Below, piece by piece: positions 8,170-19,070 of a stretch of DNA of 20,718 bases. A program made the position numbers and the translations under genes. This DNA is from Larix sibirica (taxonomy: Eukaryota > Streptophyta > Pinopsida > Pinales > Pinaceae). Each line of letters begins with the position of its first letter. Positions within the stretch are counted from its first letter, which is position 1. The stretch is taken from the NCBI GenBank assembly GCA_004151065.3, contig NWUY0300008121.1, positions 20,395-41,112 on the forward strand. The letters run 5' to 3'. Under the pieces are notes generated by a model. It had not been told where the DNA came from. It saw only the letters and a program-made list of their open reading frames with translations, and made no database searches.

Positions 8170-10175
8170 TGTGGGGTGTAGCAGTCTTAACAGTATTGGA
8201 TTAAAAGAGTATTATTTTATGTCTTGAGGAGATAAGGTTATTTCATGCTTGAGATAGTACCTTAGTACCATTCAAAATCACATGTTCAACCAAATTTCGA
8301 TTCATAGAAACCAGTAAAATGTTGTTACAATCTCTAAGTAAGGGAATCAAACTCAAAAATATTTGGGCAGCCTTAGTAGCTCCAAATACCTCTTTGTGAT
8401 TGCATTAAAAGGTTTTTTGCATAACATATTTTTTAATCTATCATATCCCATTTGCAAGCCTTCTTTCTAGCCACATTTGATGTCAATGTCAACCATATCA
8501 TCTGCCACGTAGTGGTAAACAAACTAGCAGTTCATGACTTGATTTTTTAGCACCCTTGGAAGATTAAAATCAATAATACCTCTTTTAGAAATATATTAAA
8601 ATTGTTGAAAGAAGTACATGTGCCTTTTTCTTATAACTGCAAATTCCAAGAAGTTACTATTTTTAAAAAGAGATGATGCTTATCTTGGAAATGATGACTA
8701 TGATCTACAAAAATAAGAAATATTTGGTAAGCACATAGAAGAATTGGCATCCATAAACATTCCAAGTAACAAATCCCTTTATGATGAGTATTATGACGAG
8801 TCACAAAATTTTCTTAGCCTTACATGTTCAACATTCATATCAAAGTAAATGCAAGAAAATCATGAAGGAGAAGAGAGTTTAAAGTCTCACCATATTGAAT
8901 TTTCCAATAAGAAGACATTTTGTTTTCTTTAATGGCTCAAGCATTGCAATGGATAATTTTCAATTAAAACAAAATCTGCAAAGGGAATTTTTTATAGCTA
9001 TGGTAATTGATTATCAAGAAACATTTTCATACCACCAACGGCAACCTCATTTTGTAGAATTTAGCCATGATCAACCCAAGCTCTGGTATTTCTTTTAAAT
9101 TATGATATATTGTGAGAATTTTGTGGCCTTCTACCAACAATGAAGACAACATATTATGACAACATTTTGATTGATATCATATGCATTCTCACTTGATTGA
9201 AATGATTTCTTATGCCATTATTTCGGGGTGAAAGGATTGTGCTCAAGGTTAGCAATTAATTCAACAGGAAGAGCACATTTTTGGGGCAGATTAAAACTAG
9301 CATACTCATGGTCAAAGAAATAATCCACTACAACCATCATAAGCTTCTATGTACAACTTTTTTTTAACCTAAGGATAGGTAAAATATTTAGTTCAAGGGA
9401 GAATATGCGCTCCACGGGACCTCACATAAGAGTAGATTTGACCAAGCTCATGTTTTTTGGTAAAAATGCAGAAATTGAACTAAGGTTATTTTGCAATCCG
9501 GGAACTGGGTATTCTGGAAACTTGGAGGAGTGAAGCCTTATGGTGAGGAGAAAATGCCCACCGATTTTCAAGCAAAACCAGTTCATAAATTTTGAAAGCA
9601 TTATAACCTACAACCATTTTGTTTTTTTTTCTCGAGATCTATGATGTGGGTATCTCTAAATTTTGGTGAGGAGAATCAATGGAATGGTAAAATGTTGCTT
9701 TCAAAATTTCACAAAAAACCTAGTTGGTAATTTATGAGAAAATGGTTAAATAGTTTGTTGTTACTCCTACAACAGTTTGCTGTGTCTCCATCAGAATTTC
9801 TAAAAATAACTTGAACGATACTTTTGAAGGTATGTTGGCTATAAGAATGAAATATAAGTCTGTTAAGATGATCTGGGTGACCATGGATTGAAAAAATAAT
9901 AAGTAGGTAACTTGTTTTATTCACGATTGGCTAATGATGACATGTGTTTTAAGATGGCTCTTTTATGAAAAATGGGACAACCATTGTCTGAAGAGCTTTC
10001 AAGGTACTATTGAGAAAGAATTGTTTTATTTGATCAGTTGGGCAAGCATAGAGATATTATCAAGTGGGTTTGGTTATTGTGCATTGAAAAAATGGAAGCG
10101 ACATAATATGGGTCCTTAAAACTTGGTTGATACAAAGGTATTGGGTTGCATAAGGACATGCATCATATTTAGTTT
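8170..10175 (+). other. unidentified sequence between two polypurine tracts
   Basis: No pol domain is recognisable on either strand. Short plus-strand coding-like pieces remain, such as NIPSNKSLYDEYYDESQNF near 8755-8815 and an open stretch at 8895-9098. The element's LTR follows the second PPT, so this is plausibly the worn 3' internal region of a plus-strand LTR element, or two nested elements. Lineage cannot be assigned. The copy-2 equivalent is 14761-16766. Confidence 0.35.
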
Positions 10176-10183
10176 GGGGGAGA
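10176..10183 (+). other. polypurine tract (second), just before LTR
   Basis: AGTTTGGGGGAGA lies directly before TGTTGGGCC, the expected arrangement of PPT and 3' LTR start in plant Ty3/gypsy elements. Copy 2 has it at 16767-16774. Confidence 0.65.
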
Positions 10184-10914
10184 TGTTGGGCCATGGCATT
10201 TTCATCATTTTACATCCTCTTTTCCCTCAATTTTTAATCCCTTGTTGCTTACCCATAACCTTTCATTAGTCCATTTTTATGTTTATATGCAGGATTTGGA
10301 CCCAAACCATGTCTCCAATACATTTATTTAGTAATTCATGAAATTATGATTAAACATTGGGAAAATAACATATTTTTCATTTATATTTGAAATATGGATG
10401 AGTTTGATGACTTTTGCAGAAATAGTTCTAGGCCACTTGCTGTTACTCCATACTAGTTGCTGCAACTTGTATGATTGAAGAACCATGAAGTGGATACTTG
10501 AGATTTTTCATATGAGGCATTATTAAGTTAATATGATCCTATCCTGGAAATATATCAAAACCTCAGATCATACTTTTTTAGAAATTAACATTTTACCATT
10601 TATTGTTACTCCTGTTGTTACTATTGTTGTTACTCTACGAACTACTGTTACTCCATGAATAGTTTTTGCTACTCCACGAAAATAAATATTTTGAATATTC
10701 AAACCACCTAGATATTCTATAGATTTTGATAAACATCAACTATCTCAGATGTGGAGATAATCATGGAACTATGAATGCAATTAGTTTGATTAGTTTTGAA
10801 TAAATATCTTGTGATTAATTAGTTGATTTTCTATTTCCTAATTATTAGCAAATTGTTGTAACTTCATGAGAAACTTTTGGATCTTAATTTATTTGTTATT
10901 CAACCAAGTTTATG

Positions 10915-10924
10915 TATAAATAAG
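10915..10924 (+). promoter_or_regulatory. TATA box of the LTR
   Basis: TATAAATAAG in an otherwise T-rich U3-like region, followed by a purine-rich leader. Copy 2 has it at 17506-17515. Confidence 0.55.
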
Positions 10925-11234
10925 AGTTCCTTTTCCATTCCAAATAGAGGACTCTTAGAGCAACAAGTCCAAGTTATGATGCAATAGAATTATATTTCTT
11001 TCGATCTCTTTTGTTAATGTAGATTGTAGTTCTTTAATTTCTTTAGTTTGTAAATAGACTAGGTTATTCATATTGTTTAATATAGGATGTATTTTATTTT
11101 GATTAATTTATTTTCGTAAATGAATTTTTAATTCAATTTATTTATTTATGCAAGTGTGTTAGATTCATAGATCCGTGTGGTTGCAACCATAAGTGTGTTT
11201 ACCTTTTGCATTTATTGTATTACTTCATTTTCTG

Positions 11235-11289
11235 CAAGTGTGTTTCAATTTCCACAAGTGTGTTTCAATTCAGCAAGTGTGTTTCAATT
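11235..11289 (+). repeat. three copies of a 16-base repeat in the U5-like region
   Basis: CAAGTGTGTTTCAATT is perfect at 11235-11250, 11255-11270 and 11274-11289 (spacings 20 and 19). Worn relatives lie at about 11150 and 11190. Copy 2 has them at 17826-17880. Confidence 0.9.
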
Positions 11290-11323
11290 ATGCAAGAGTC
11301 GATTGATTTACTTTATTGCAACA

Positions 11324-11463
11324 CATGTTAGAGAGCCAATGTTAGAAGGAAACTATTTCCTGCATAGACTTTGCATGATAACCTTGAAACAAACAGACAT
11401 ACCCTGGATTGACAATTAATGTTTTGGAATTGATTTTTTTTTCCCAATAGTAGGACCCTAACA
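11324..11463 (-). repeat. chromovirus LTR fragment, minus strand
   Basis: The minus strand begins TGTTAGGGTCC at 11463, directly after a PPT, as a 3' LTR should. Only about 140 bases remain before the plus-strand LTR. Either this LTR was cut by the insertion of that element or it is truncated. TGTTAG on the plus strand at 11326 and 11340 could also mark the far end of a very short LTR. Copy 2 is 17915-18054. Confidence 0.5.
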
Positions 11464-11465
11464 TG

Positions 11466-11477
11466 CTCTCCCCCTTC
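11466..11477 (-). other. polypurine tract of the chromovirus
   Basis: The minus strand reads GAAGGGGGAGAG, then CA, then the LTR start TGTTAG. This is the standard end of plant Ty3/gypsy chromovirus internal regions. Copy 2 has it at 18057-18068. Confidence 0.75.
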
Positions 11478-11994
11478 AAAATAAGTGTTGTCCTCAACAT
11501 TGAAGAATCTCTGTTAGTTTCTAGGTGGCATATTTTAGCATAATATATTTCCACTGGATCAAAACTTGTTTGATTGTGCAGTTGTACAATTGTCATTCCC
11601 AAGAAACCATCATTACTACCGACTGAAGCCAAATGGATCCTTCCTTTCTCACATGTCCAATATGTTGAAGGATTGTGTAGGGTCGAAATAAATTTAGAGC
11701 TATATTTTGGTGGATATGATACTTGAGGGATGTTTGTTTATAAGGTTGGATTCAAAGAAACATATGATCCCCTACTTCAAAGGAACAATCAAAGTGAAGA
11801 TGATCTACCTATTGCTTCATTTTATTTTGATCCATAACTAGATTTTCCTTAAGGGTGCAAATAATTGTTTATCCAGTACTAAGTGTGTTGTCCATGGCCT
11901 GAACCCTGGAGGTTCCTTGCAAACATAAATCATGGATAAGGGATTTTGGCCATACATTGATTCATATGGTGTCATCTTTGTGGAGCCATGATAA
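11478..11994 (-). pseudogene. chromovirus pol C-terminus (integrase tail and chromodomain-like end), copy 1
   Basis: Minus strand. After the N-adjacent YHGSTKMTPYESMYGQNP (end of the integrase core), shifted frames give the integrase C-terminal GPY-type motif (FRPYTILQHIGHV near 11700-11650; the usual G of GPY is R here). EGSIWLQSV and VLIQWKYIMLKYAT (near 11570-11525) follow, resembling the beta-strand core of a chromodomain. Many stops and frame changes show it is dead. The pol runs into the N at 11995, and its true upstream continuation is after 18585. Copy 2 is 18069-18585. Confidence 0.75.
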
Positions 11995-11995
11995 N
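11995..11995. other. single N, contig junction 1
   Basis: A lone N lies between the end of copy 1 and the start of copy 2. The sequence on the left matches 18567-18585 onward, and the sequence on the right matches 5405 onward. A single N is how some scaffolders mark a zero or negative gap. Confidence 0.9.
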
Positions 11996-14900
11996 TCAAA
12001 AGAAGACTATATAAAACTAAACAACAACTTCAGATTATACCAATGTAAATAACTATTCAACATATACATTAAATAATTCACTATATAATGTAAAACACAT
12101 TAAATAATTCACTATATTCATAAAACAATAGTAAAATAATTATTATTATATGAAAATACAACTATTAAAACAAATCAACTCAATAGGTAATCAATGGATT
12201 ATAAACATGTATATAATAAAAGATCATAAAATATTATGATAACATAAAATTATCATAAGATAGATCAAAAGAAGACTATATAAAACTAAACAACAAATTC
12301 AGATTATACCAATGTAAATAATTATTTGACATATACACTGGTCCTTGAAACAAGTTTAGTAAGAGTTGAAAATGAGCACCAACTATCTACGATTCCTTTT
12401 GTCCTATTTTCTACTATCCATCGAGCATATCAAAATTTTAAACATGCCTGAACTTATAGAAGATAATTACAATGACTTTCCAAATCCACAGGATTGAAGA
12501 ACAAATTGAGTTCCTAAAAATAGAGTCATCACCATACCCAATTAACTCAAGGATGATGACATGCTACACTTGTCATCATAAGTGAGGAGACTCATGAACT
12601 GATAAGCTCAAATGGAGGCAAGATTCTAGTTCACTTGGGATGATTAAGAAACGATGAACTTACATGATAAACAAACTCTTGAACAAATTCATAACTGTCG
12701 TAATATTTGTCCAAAAGTAATTGGATATCTCCCATAGGATGATGAATGAATATCCAATTGAAAACATGCATTGACATCTGGAACGATTCTCTTGCGAAAC
12801 AACTCGATGCACATGGCCAATCTTGAAAAAAGACACCTATCATTGTCAACAATCACAAGATAGGAACACAATTTAATTCCCGTAACTACAAAATATAACA
12901 TTTAGTAGCTACTAAATTGAAATAAAATTATAGCAGAGTACCTATAGAATCTATGATTCTAAATGTGCTCTATAAAATACAATCAAATCAAAATGAAAAT
13001 ACAAAGATACAAAACATACAACAATTACCTAAACTTTGCCTTCAAAATACTCAATCCCTGAATTAAACAATTGATCGAAACATATAAAGAAAATGATAAT
13101 TGAAAACTCCAAGACATTATAGGAAACGATTTTTCAAAATTATCCCAAAAATCCAAAATTGCAAAATCGGTTATTGAGACTTCTATATTCTTGGAACTGC
13201 ATCATTTGAAACTTAAACAAGAATCCTTCTTCTAGCTCCAGATAATTTGGTTATAAGTTTCATGAGTTTTACTCTGTTTGTTCTATTCTCAGAATACCAT
13301 TTTCATGCCTTTTGTATTAATAGGTCTCTTTGAGCTTTTGTCATATCCTTTTTCTTCACAACCTAAGCAACATTGGCCTTCAAATTTTTGTTTTCTGCCT
13401 TTACATAATGATTGAGCAACTCCATCTCTTTCACTCCATTTTCTAACCAATGAATTTTCTTGGCCTACCTTTCTTCTCAGGATAACATAGGGCTCTTTTC
13501 ATATTTAGGAAAAGTATGATAAATTTTACATCATTGTGGACCATATCAGATCTCTTGCCTCTCAGATGCTTCTAAAAATACTATGTACTTAATAGGTAGG
13601 TGTAGGTATGCTTATTTTTATTTTATTTAATCATAGTTCATTGAGTGCTATTAGATGTGCATTTGGAAACTTACTTATTTTTCCTCTACCTTTTTGATTT
13701 TGTCCTACTTCCTTACCATTCATTATTTTTTTCAAAAATACACAAAGCCTTTCGTTTGGCAGGGGGAAATTATACATGACTACACCATATCTATGGGGAC
13801 CATTCATTCCTATCCTTGTTCAAACCAAAAACTTTCACTATCCCAACATTACCTCATCCCTACTTCCGGATTCAACAACCACTCAAAATCCACTCCAACA
13901 TTCCCTGCATCCAAGCATGAGAAGGATTAAAAGCTGAACTATTGTTGTCACATAAGAACCAATATAGGAAGTCTTGTTGTTGTCACACACGAACTAGAAG
14001 TAAGAGAAGGGGAATCCTTGCTGCTACCACACAATAACCAACATCAAGAGCACAAGAAGCCTTGTTGTTGTCACAAAATAACCAACAATAAGATACACAT
14101 GCACATGCCAAGGAAACTATTGAAAGAGAAGAATAGGCTTCCCCACAAGAACCTATAGAAGAAGAATATGATGCGGAATCCATTCCTTCACAAAAGTACG
14201 CCATCATACAACAGGGAGGGGAACTCATTCAGAGGTATGATTTCTTAACTTTCATGGTTCACTAATGCATCTCTTCAAAAATATTAAGGGTTACAAAGCA
14301 CATCATAAAGATGATGACATGTTTGGTTATTTTCTTCTTGTTGATGGATATTTATATGACTTTGGAGGGGTCTTATAGTGTTTTGTTGGAAATTACTCAT
14401 TTTGGTCATATATTTAATGTCATTTTCACATGGATCTTATGAGTTTGGTAAAGTAGCTCCATTCTTTTAAAACGAACCACAATTTAGTTATACATGAAAG
14501 GGATGTGAAAATAATAGATTAAGAATTATTGATGACACACTGAGTTCGAGATAGTACTCTATGAGTAGATCTCATACCCTACTTCATTTTTCAATCATCA
14601 ATGAGATCTTCTGTTGGAGCACTTTAACACATATTCAATACAGTCACAATAGTAGAGCAATTCTGCTCTACTTTTTTTTGTCATAGTAGGATGCAACGAT
14701 ATTTTGAAGACGAATATAGTGCTACATGAGGACTTGTTTTGTTCTCAGCTTGGGGGAGACTGTGGGGTGTAGCAGTCTTAACAGTATTGGATTAAAAGAG
14801 TATTATTTTATGTCTTGAGGAGATAAGGTTATTTCATGCTTGAGATAGTACCTTAGTACCATTCAAAATCACATGTTCAACCAAATTTCGATTCATAGAA

Positions 14901-16774
14901 ACCAGTAAAATGTTGTTACAATCTCTAAGTAAGGGAATCAAACTCAAAAATATTTGGGCAGCCTTAGTAGCTCCAAATACCTCTTTGTGATTGCATTAAA
15001 AGGTTTTTTGCATAACATATTTTTTAATCTATCATATCCCATTTGCAAGCCTTCTTTCTAGCCACATTTGATGTCAATGTCAACCATATCATCTGCCACG
15101 TAGTGGTAAACAAACTAGCAGTTCATGACTTGATTTTTTAGCACCCTTGGAAGATTAAAATCAATAATACCTCTTTTAGAAATATATTAAAATTGTTGAA
15201 AGAAGTACATGTGCCTTTTTCTTATAACTGCAAATTCCAAGAAGTTACTATTTTTAAAAAGAGATGATGCTTATCTTGGAAATGATGACTATGATCTACA
15301 AAAATAAGAAATATTTGGTAAGCACATAGAAGAATTGGCATCCATAAACATTCCAAGTAACAAATCCCTTTATGATGAGTATTATGACGAGTCACAAAAT
15401 TTTCTTAGCCTTACATGTTCAACATTCATATCAAAGTAAATGCAAGAAAATCATGAAGGAGAAGAGAGTTTAAAGTCTCACCATATTGAATTTTCCAATA
15501 AGAAGACATTTTGTTTTCTTTAATGGCTCAAGCATTGCAATGGATAATTTTCAATTAAAACAAAATCTGCAAAGGGAATTTTTTATAGCTATGGTAATTG
15601 ATTATCAAGAAACATTTTCATACCACCAACGGCAACCTCATTTTGTAGAATTTAGCCATGATCAACCCAAGCTCTGGTATTTCTTTTAAATTATGATATA
15701 TTGTGAGAATTTTGTGGCCTTCTACCAACAATGAAGACAACATATTATGACAACATTTTGATTGATATCATATGCATTCTCACTTGATTGAAATGATTTC
15801 TTATGCCATTATTTCGGGGTGAAAGGATTGTGCTCAAGGTTAGCAATTAATTCAACAGGAAGAGCACATTTTTGGGGCAGATTAAAACTAGCATACTCAT
15901 GGTCAAAGAAATAATCCACTACAACCATCATAAGCTTCTATGTACAACTTTTTTTTAACCTAAGGATAGGTAAAATATTTAGTTCAAGGGAGAATATGCG
16001 CTCCACGGGACCTCACATAAGAGTAGATTTGACCAAGCTCATGTTTTTTGGTAAAAATGCAGAAATTGAACTAAGGTTATTTTGCAATCCGGGAACTGGG
16101 TATTCTGGAAACTTGGAGGAGTGAAGCCTTATGGTGAGGAGAAAATGCCCACCGATTTTCAAGCAAAACCAGTTCATAAATTTTGAAAGCATTATAACCT
16201 ACAACCATTTTGTTTTTTTTTCTCGAGATCTATGATGTGGGTATCTCTAAATTTTGGTGAGGAGAATCAATGGAATGGTAAAATGTTGCTTTCAAAATTT
16301 CACAAAAAACCTAGTTGGTAATTTATGAGAAAATGGTTAAATAGTTTGTTGTTACTCCTACAACAGTTTGCTGTGTCTCCATCAGAATTTCTAAAAATAA
16401 CTTGAACGATACTTTTGAAGGTATGTTGGCTATAAGAATGAAATATAAGTCTGTTAAGATGATCTGGGTGACCATGGATTGAAAAAATAATAAGTAGGTA
16501 ACTTGTTTTATTCACGATTGGCTAATGATGACATGTGTTTTAAGATGGCTCTTTTATGAAAAATGGGACAACCATTGTCTGAAGAGCTTTCAAGGTACTA
16601 TTGAGAAAGAATTGTTTTATTTGATCAGTTGGGCAAGCATAGAGATATTATCAAGTGGGTTTGGTTATTGTGCATTGAAAAAATGGAAGCGACATAATAT
16701 GGGTCCTTAAAACTTGGTTGATACAAAGGTATTGGGTTGCATAAGGACATGCATCATATTTAGTTTGGGGGAGA

Positions 16775-17914
16775 TGTTGGGCCATGGCATTTTCATCATT
16801 TTACATCCTCTTTTCCCTCAATTTTTAATCCCTTGTTGCTTACCCATAACCTTTCATTAGTCCATTTTTATGTTTATATGCAGGATTTGGACCCAAACCA
16901 TGTCTCCAATACATTTATTTAGTAATTCATGAAATTATGATTAAACATTGGGAAAATAACATATTTTTCATTTATATTTGAAATATGGATGAGTTTGATG
17001 ACTTTTGCAGAAATAGTTCTAGGCCACTTGCTGTTACTCCATACTAGTTGCTGCAACTTGTATGATTGAAGAACCATGAAGTGGATACTTGAGATTTTTC
17101 ATATGAGGCATTATTAAGTTAATATGATCCTATCCTGGAAATATATCAAAACCTCAGATCATACTTTTTTAGAAATTAACATTTTACCATTTATTGTTAC
17201 TCCTGTTGTTACTATTGTTGTTACTCTACGAACTACTGTTACTCCATGAATAGTTTTTGCTACTCCACGAAAATAAATATTTTGAATATTCAAACCACCT
17301 AGATATTCTATAGATTTTGATAAACATCAACTATCTCAGATGTGGAGATAATCATGGAACTATGAATGCAATTAGTTTGATTAGTTTTGAATAAATATCT
17401 TGTGATTAATTAGTTGATTTTCTATTTCCTAATTATTAGCAAATTGTTGTAACTTCATGAGAAACTTTTGGATCTTAATTTATTTGTTATTCAACCAAGT
17501 TTATGTATAAATAAGAGTTCCTTTTCCATTCCAAATAGAGGACTCTTAGAGCAACAAGTCCAAGTTATGATGCAATAGAATTATATTTCTTTCGATCTCT
17601 TTTGTTAATGTAGATTGTAGTTCTTTAATTTCTTTAGTTTGTAAATAGACTAGGTTATTCATATTGTTTAATATAGGATGTATTTTATTTTGATTAATTT
17701 ATTTTCGTAAATGAATTTTTAATTCAATTTATTTATTTATGCAAGTGTGTTAGATTCATAGATCCGTGTGGTTGCAACCATAAGTGTGTTTACCTTTTGC
17801 ATTTATTGTATTACTTCATTTTCTGCAAGTGTGTTTCAATTTCCACAAGTGTGTTTCAATTCAGCAAGTGTGTTTCAATTATGCAAGAGTCGATTGATTT
17901 ACTTTATTGCAACA
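16775..17914 (+). repeat. plus-strand LTR, copy 2
   Basis: Counterpart of 10184-11323, with the same TG start, TATA box (17506-17515) and repeats (17826-17880). It should not be counted as the second LTR of an element; its partner is most likely the same DNA assembled twice. Confidence 0.6.
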
Positions 17915-18054
17915 CATGTTAGAGAGCCAATGTTAGAAGGAAACTATTTCCTGCATAGACTTTGCATGATAACCTTGAAACAAACAGACATACCCTGGAT
18001 TGACAATTAATGTTTTGGAATTGATTTTTTTTTCCCAATAGTAGGACCCTAACA

Positions 18055-18585
18055 TGCTCTCCCCCTTCAAAATAAGTGTTGTCCTCAACATTGAAGAATC
18101 TCTGTTAGTTTCTAGGTGGCATATTTTAGCATAATATATTTCCACTGGATCAAAACTTGTTTGATTGTGCAGTTGTACAATTGTCATTCCCAAGAAACCA
18201 TCATTACTACCGACTGAAGCCAAATGGATCCTTCCTTTCTCACATGTCCAATATGTTGAAGGATTGTGTAGGGTCGAAATAAATTTAGAGCTATATTTTG
18301 GTGGATATGATACTTGAGGGATGTTTGTTTATAAGGTTGGATTCAAAGAAACATATGATCCCCTACTTCAAAGGAACAATCAAAGTGAAGATGATCTACC
18401 TATTGCTTCATTTTATTTTGATCCATAACTAGATTTTCCTTAAGGGTGCAAATAATTGTTTATCCAGTACTAAGTGTGTTGTCCATGGCCTGAACCCTGG
18501 AGGTTCCTTGCAAACATAAATCATGGATAAGGGATTTTGGCCATACATTGATTCATATGGTGTCATCTTTGTGGAGCCATGATAA
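18055..18585 (-). pseudogene. chromovirus pol C-terminus and PPT, copy 2
   Basis: Counterpart of 11464-11994. Here the frame pieces connect to the integrase core upstream at 18586-19070 through the 73-bp repeat, so this copy shows the true order: integrase core, GPY-like region, chromodomain-like end, PPT, LTR fragment. Confidence 0.75.
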
Positions 18586-18639
18586 GTGGTATTATACCAC
18601 CATTAGACCAGAAGAATCCATTAGGCCTATTGGTGTGGC
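18567..18639. repeat. 73-bp overlap repeat, left copy
   Basis: Repeated at 18641-18713, offset 74. Differences are T18603/C18677 and A18605/C18679. On the minus strand these change a Glu codon (GAG, right copy) to a stop (TAA, left copy) within the integrase motif LV-E-WWYNTTYHGSTK. Confidence 0.95.
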
Positions 18640-18640
18640 N
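18640..18640. other. single N, contig junction 2
   Basis: A lone N sits exactly between the two 73-bp copies, the same arrangement as at 11995. Confidence 0.9.
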
Positions 18641-18713
18641 CTTTGTGGAGCCATGATAAGTGGTATTATACCACCACTCGACCAGAAGAATCCATTAGGC
18701 CTATTGGTGTGGC
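18641..18713. repeat. 73-bp overlap repeat, right copy
   Basis: See 18567-18639. Its first 19 bases, CTTTGTGGAGCCATGATAA, equal the last 19 bases before the first N (11976-11994), so all three contig-like pieces meet at this point. Confidence 0.95.
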
Positions 18714-19070
18714 ATGTCCAATGTAAATCATCACAAGCAGACTTCCAAGCATTTATTGACCACTTCTGTTTGACCATCCATTGAGGGATGATAGGTTGTG
18801 TTGAGATTCAACTGGGTACCCTGAATTTTAAACAGATCCTACCCAAAGTGTCTTATGAAGGTAGGGTCCCAATCATATACAATAGAAGTTGGCATTCCAT
18901 GTAGCTTAAAACTATGATAATGAATATTTGTGCCACCAGTGATGGTGTAAAAGGGTGTGGTAAGGCACATAAGTGAGTATATTTGGTTAGGCGATCTACT
19001 ACCACCATAATTATTTTTTTATTGCATGCCTTAGGAATCCCCATAGTAAAATCCATAGAGATGTACATCT
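18714..19070 (-). pseudogene. chromovirus integrase core (rve-like), degenerate
   Basis: Integrase inserts the element's DNA copy into the genome. Minus strand, N to C: ISMDFTMGIPKAC (first catalytic Asp codon 19053-19051), VVVDRLTKYTH, HPFTPSLVAQIF, HGMPTSIVYDWDP (second Asp, codon 18875-18873), TYHPSMDGQTEVVNKCLE (Glu, codon 18766-18764). The distance from second Asp to Glu is about 36 codons, matching D,D35E. All three acidic residues survive, but frameshifts and stops separate them, so the protein cannot be made. The core continues through the 73-bp repeat to 18586. The usual plant Ty3/gypsy integrase shows this same motif order. Confidence 0.85.

Larger units (their letters stand above)
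10184..11323 (+). repeat. probable 3' or solo LTR, plus strand (~1140 bp)
   Basis: It starts TGTTGGGCC right after the PPT and is proposed to end at GCAACA (11318-11323), giving TGTTG...CAACA inverted ends. It has a TATA box (TATAAATAAG, 10915-10924) about 730 bases in, which makes a plausible U3, and an AT-rich region after it. A run of GTTACTCC-type words lies in U3 (10442, 10605, 10629, 10647, 10668), and three 16-base repeats sit near the 3' end. The partner 5' LTR is not in the window. The right end is an inference from the inverted ends and could be off. Copy 2 is 16775-17914. Confidence 0.6.
5405..11994 (+). repeat. 6590-bp block, copy 1 (end of contig-like segment A)
   Basis: This block recurs at 11996-18585 with a constant offset of 6591 and no indel. 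The only difference I saw is A at 6256 against C at 12847. The copy ends at the base before the single N at 11995. Its contents are described once here and by matching entries in copy 2. Confidence 0.97.
11996..18585 (+). repeat. 6590-bp block, copy 2
   Basis: Same as 5405-11994. Every open stretch in one block has its partner 6591 bases on. The only difference seen is C at 12847 against A at 6256, which turns a Phe codon into a Leu codon in a minus-strand frame. The block runs on past 18585 without a break, into sequence that finishes the chromovirus integrase, which copy 1 cannot do because it stops at the N. This favours an assembly overlap over a biological tandem duplication. Confidence 0.97.

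Noticed and set aside
11235-11289. Repeats with near-regular spacing resembling a CRISPR array
   Set aside because: Spacers are only 3-4 bases, there are just three units, and the context is a eukaryotic LTR.
5405-18585. Paired LTRs of one giant element
   Set aside because: The two 6.6-kb blocks are in the same orientation, but each includes an LTR, internal sequence and part of another element, and they are separated only by an N.
18548-18784. Plus-strand open stretch crossing the second N
   Set aside because: It spans an N and an assembly-type duplication, and it is antisense of the integrase; its internal repeat is an artefact.
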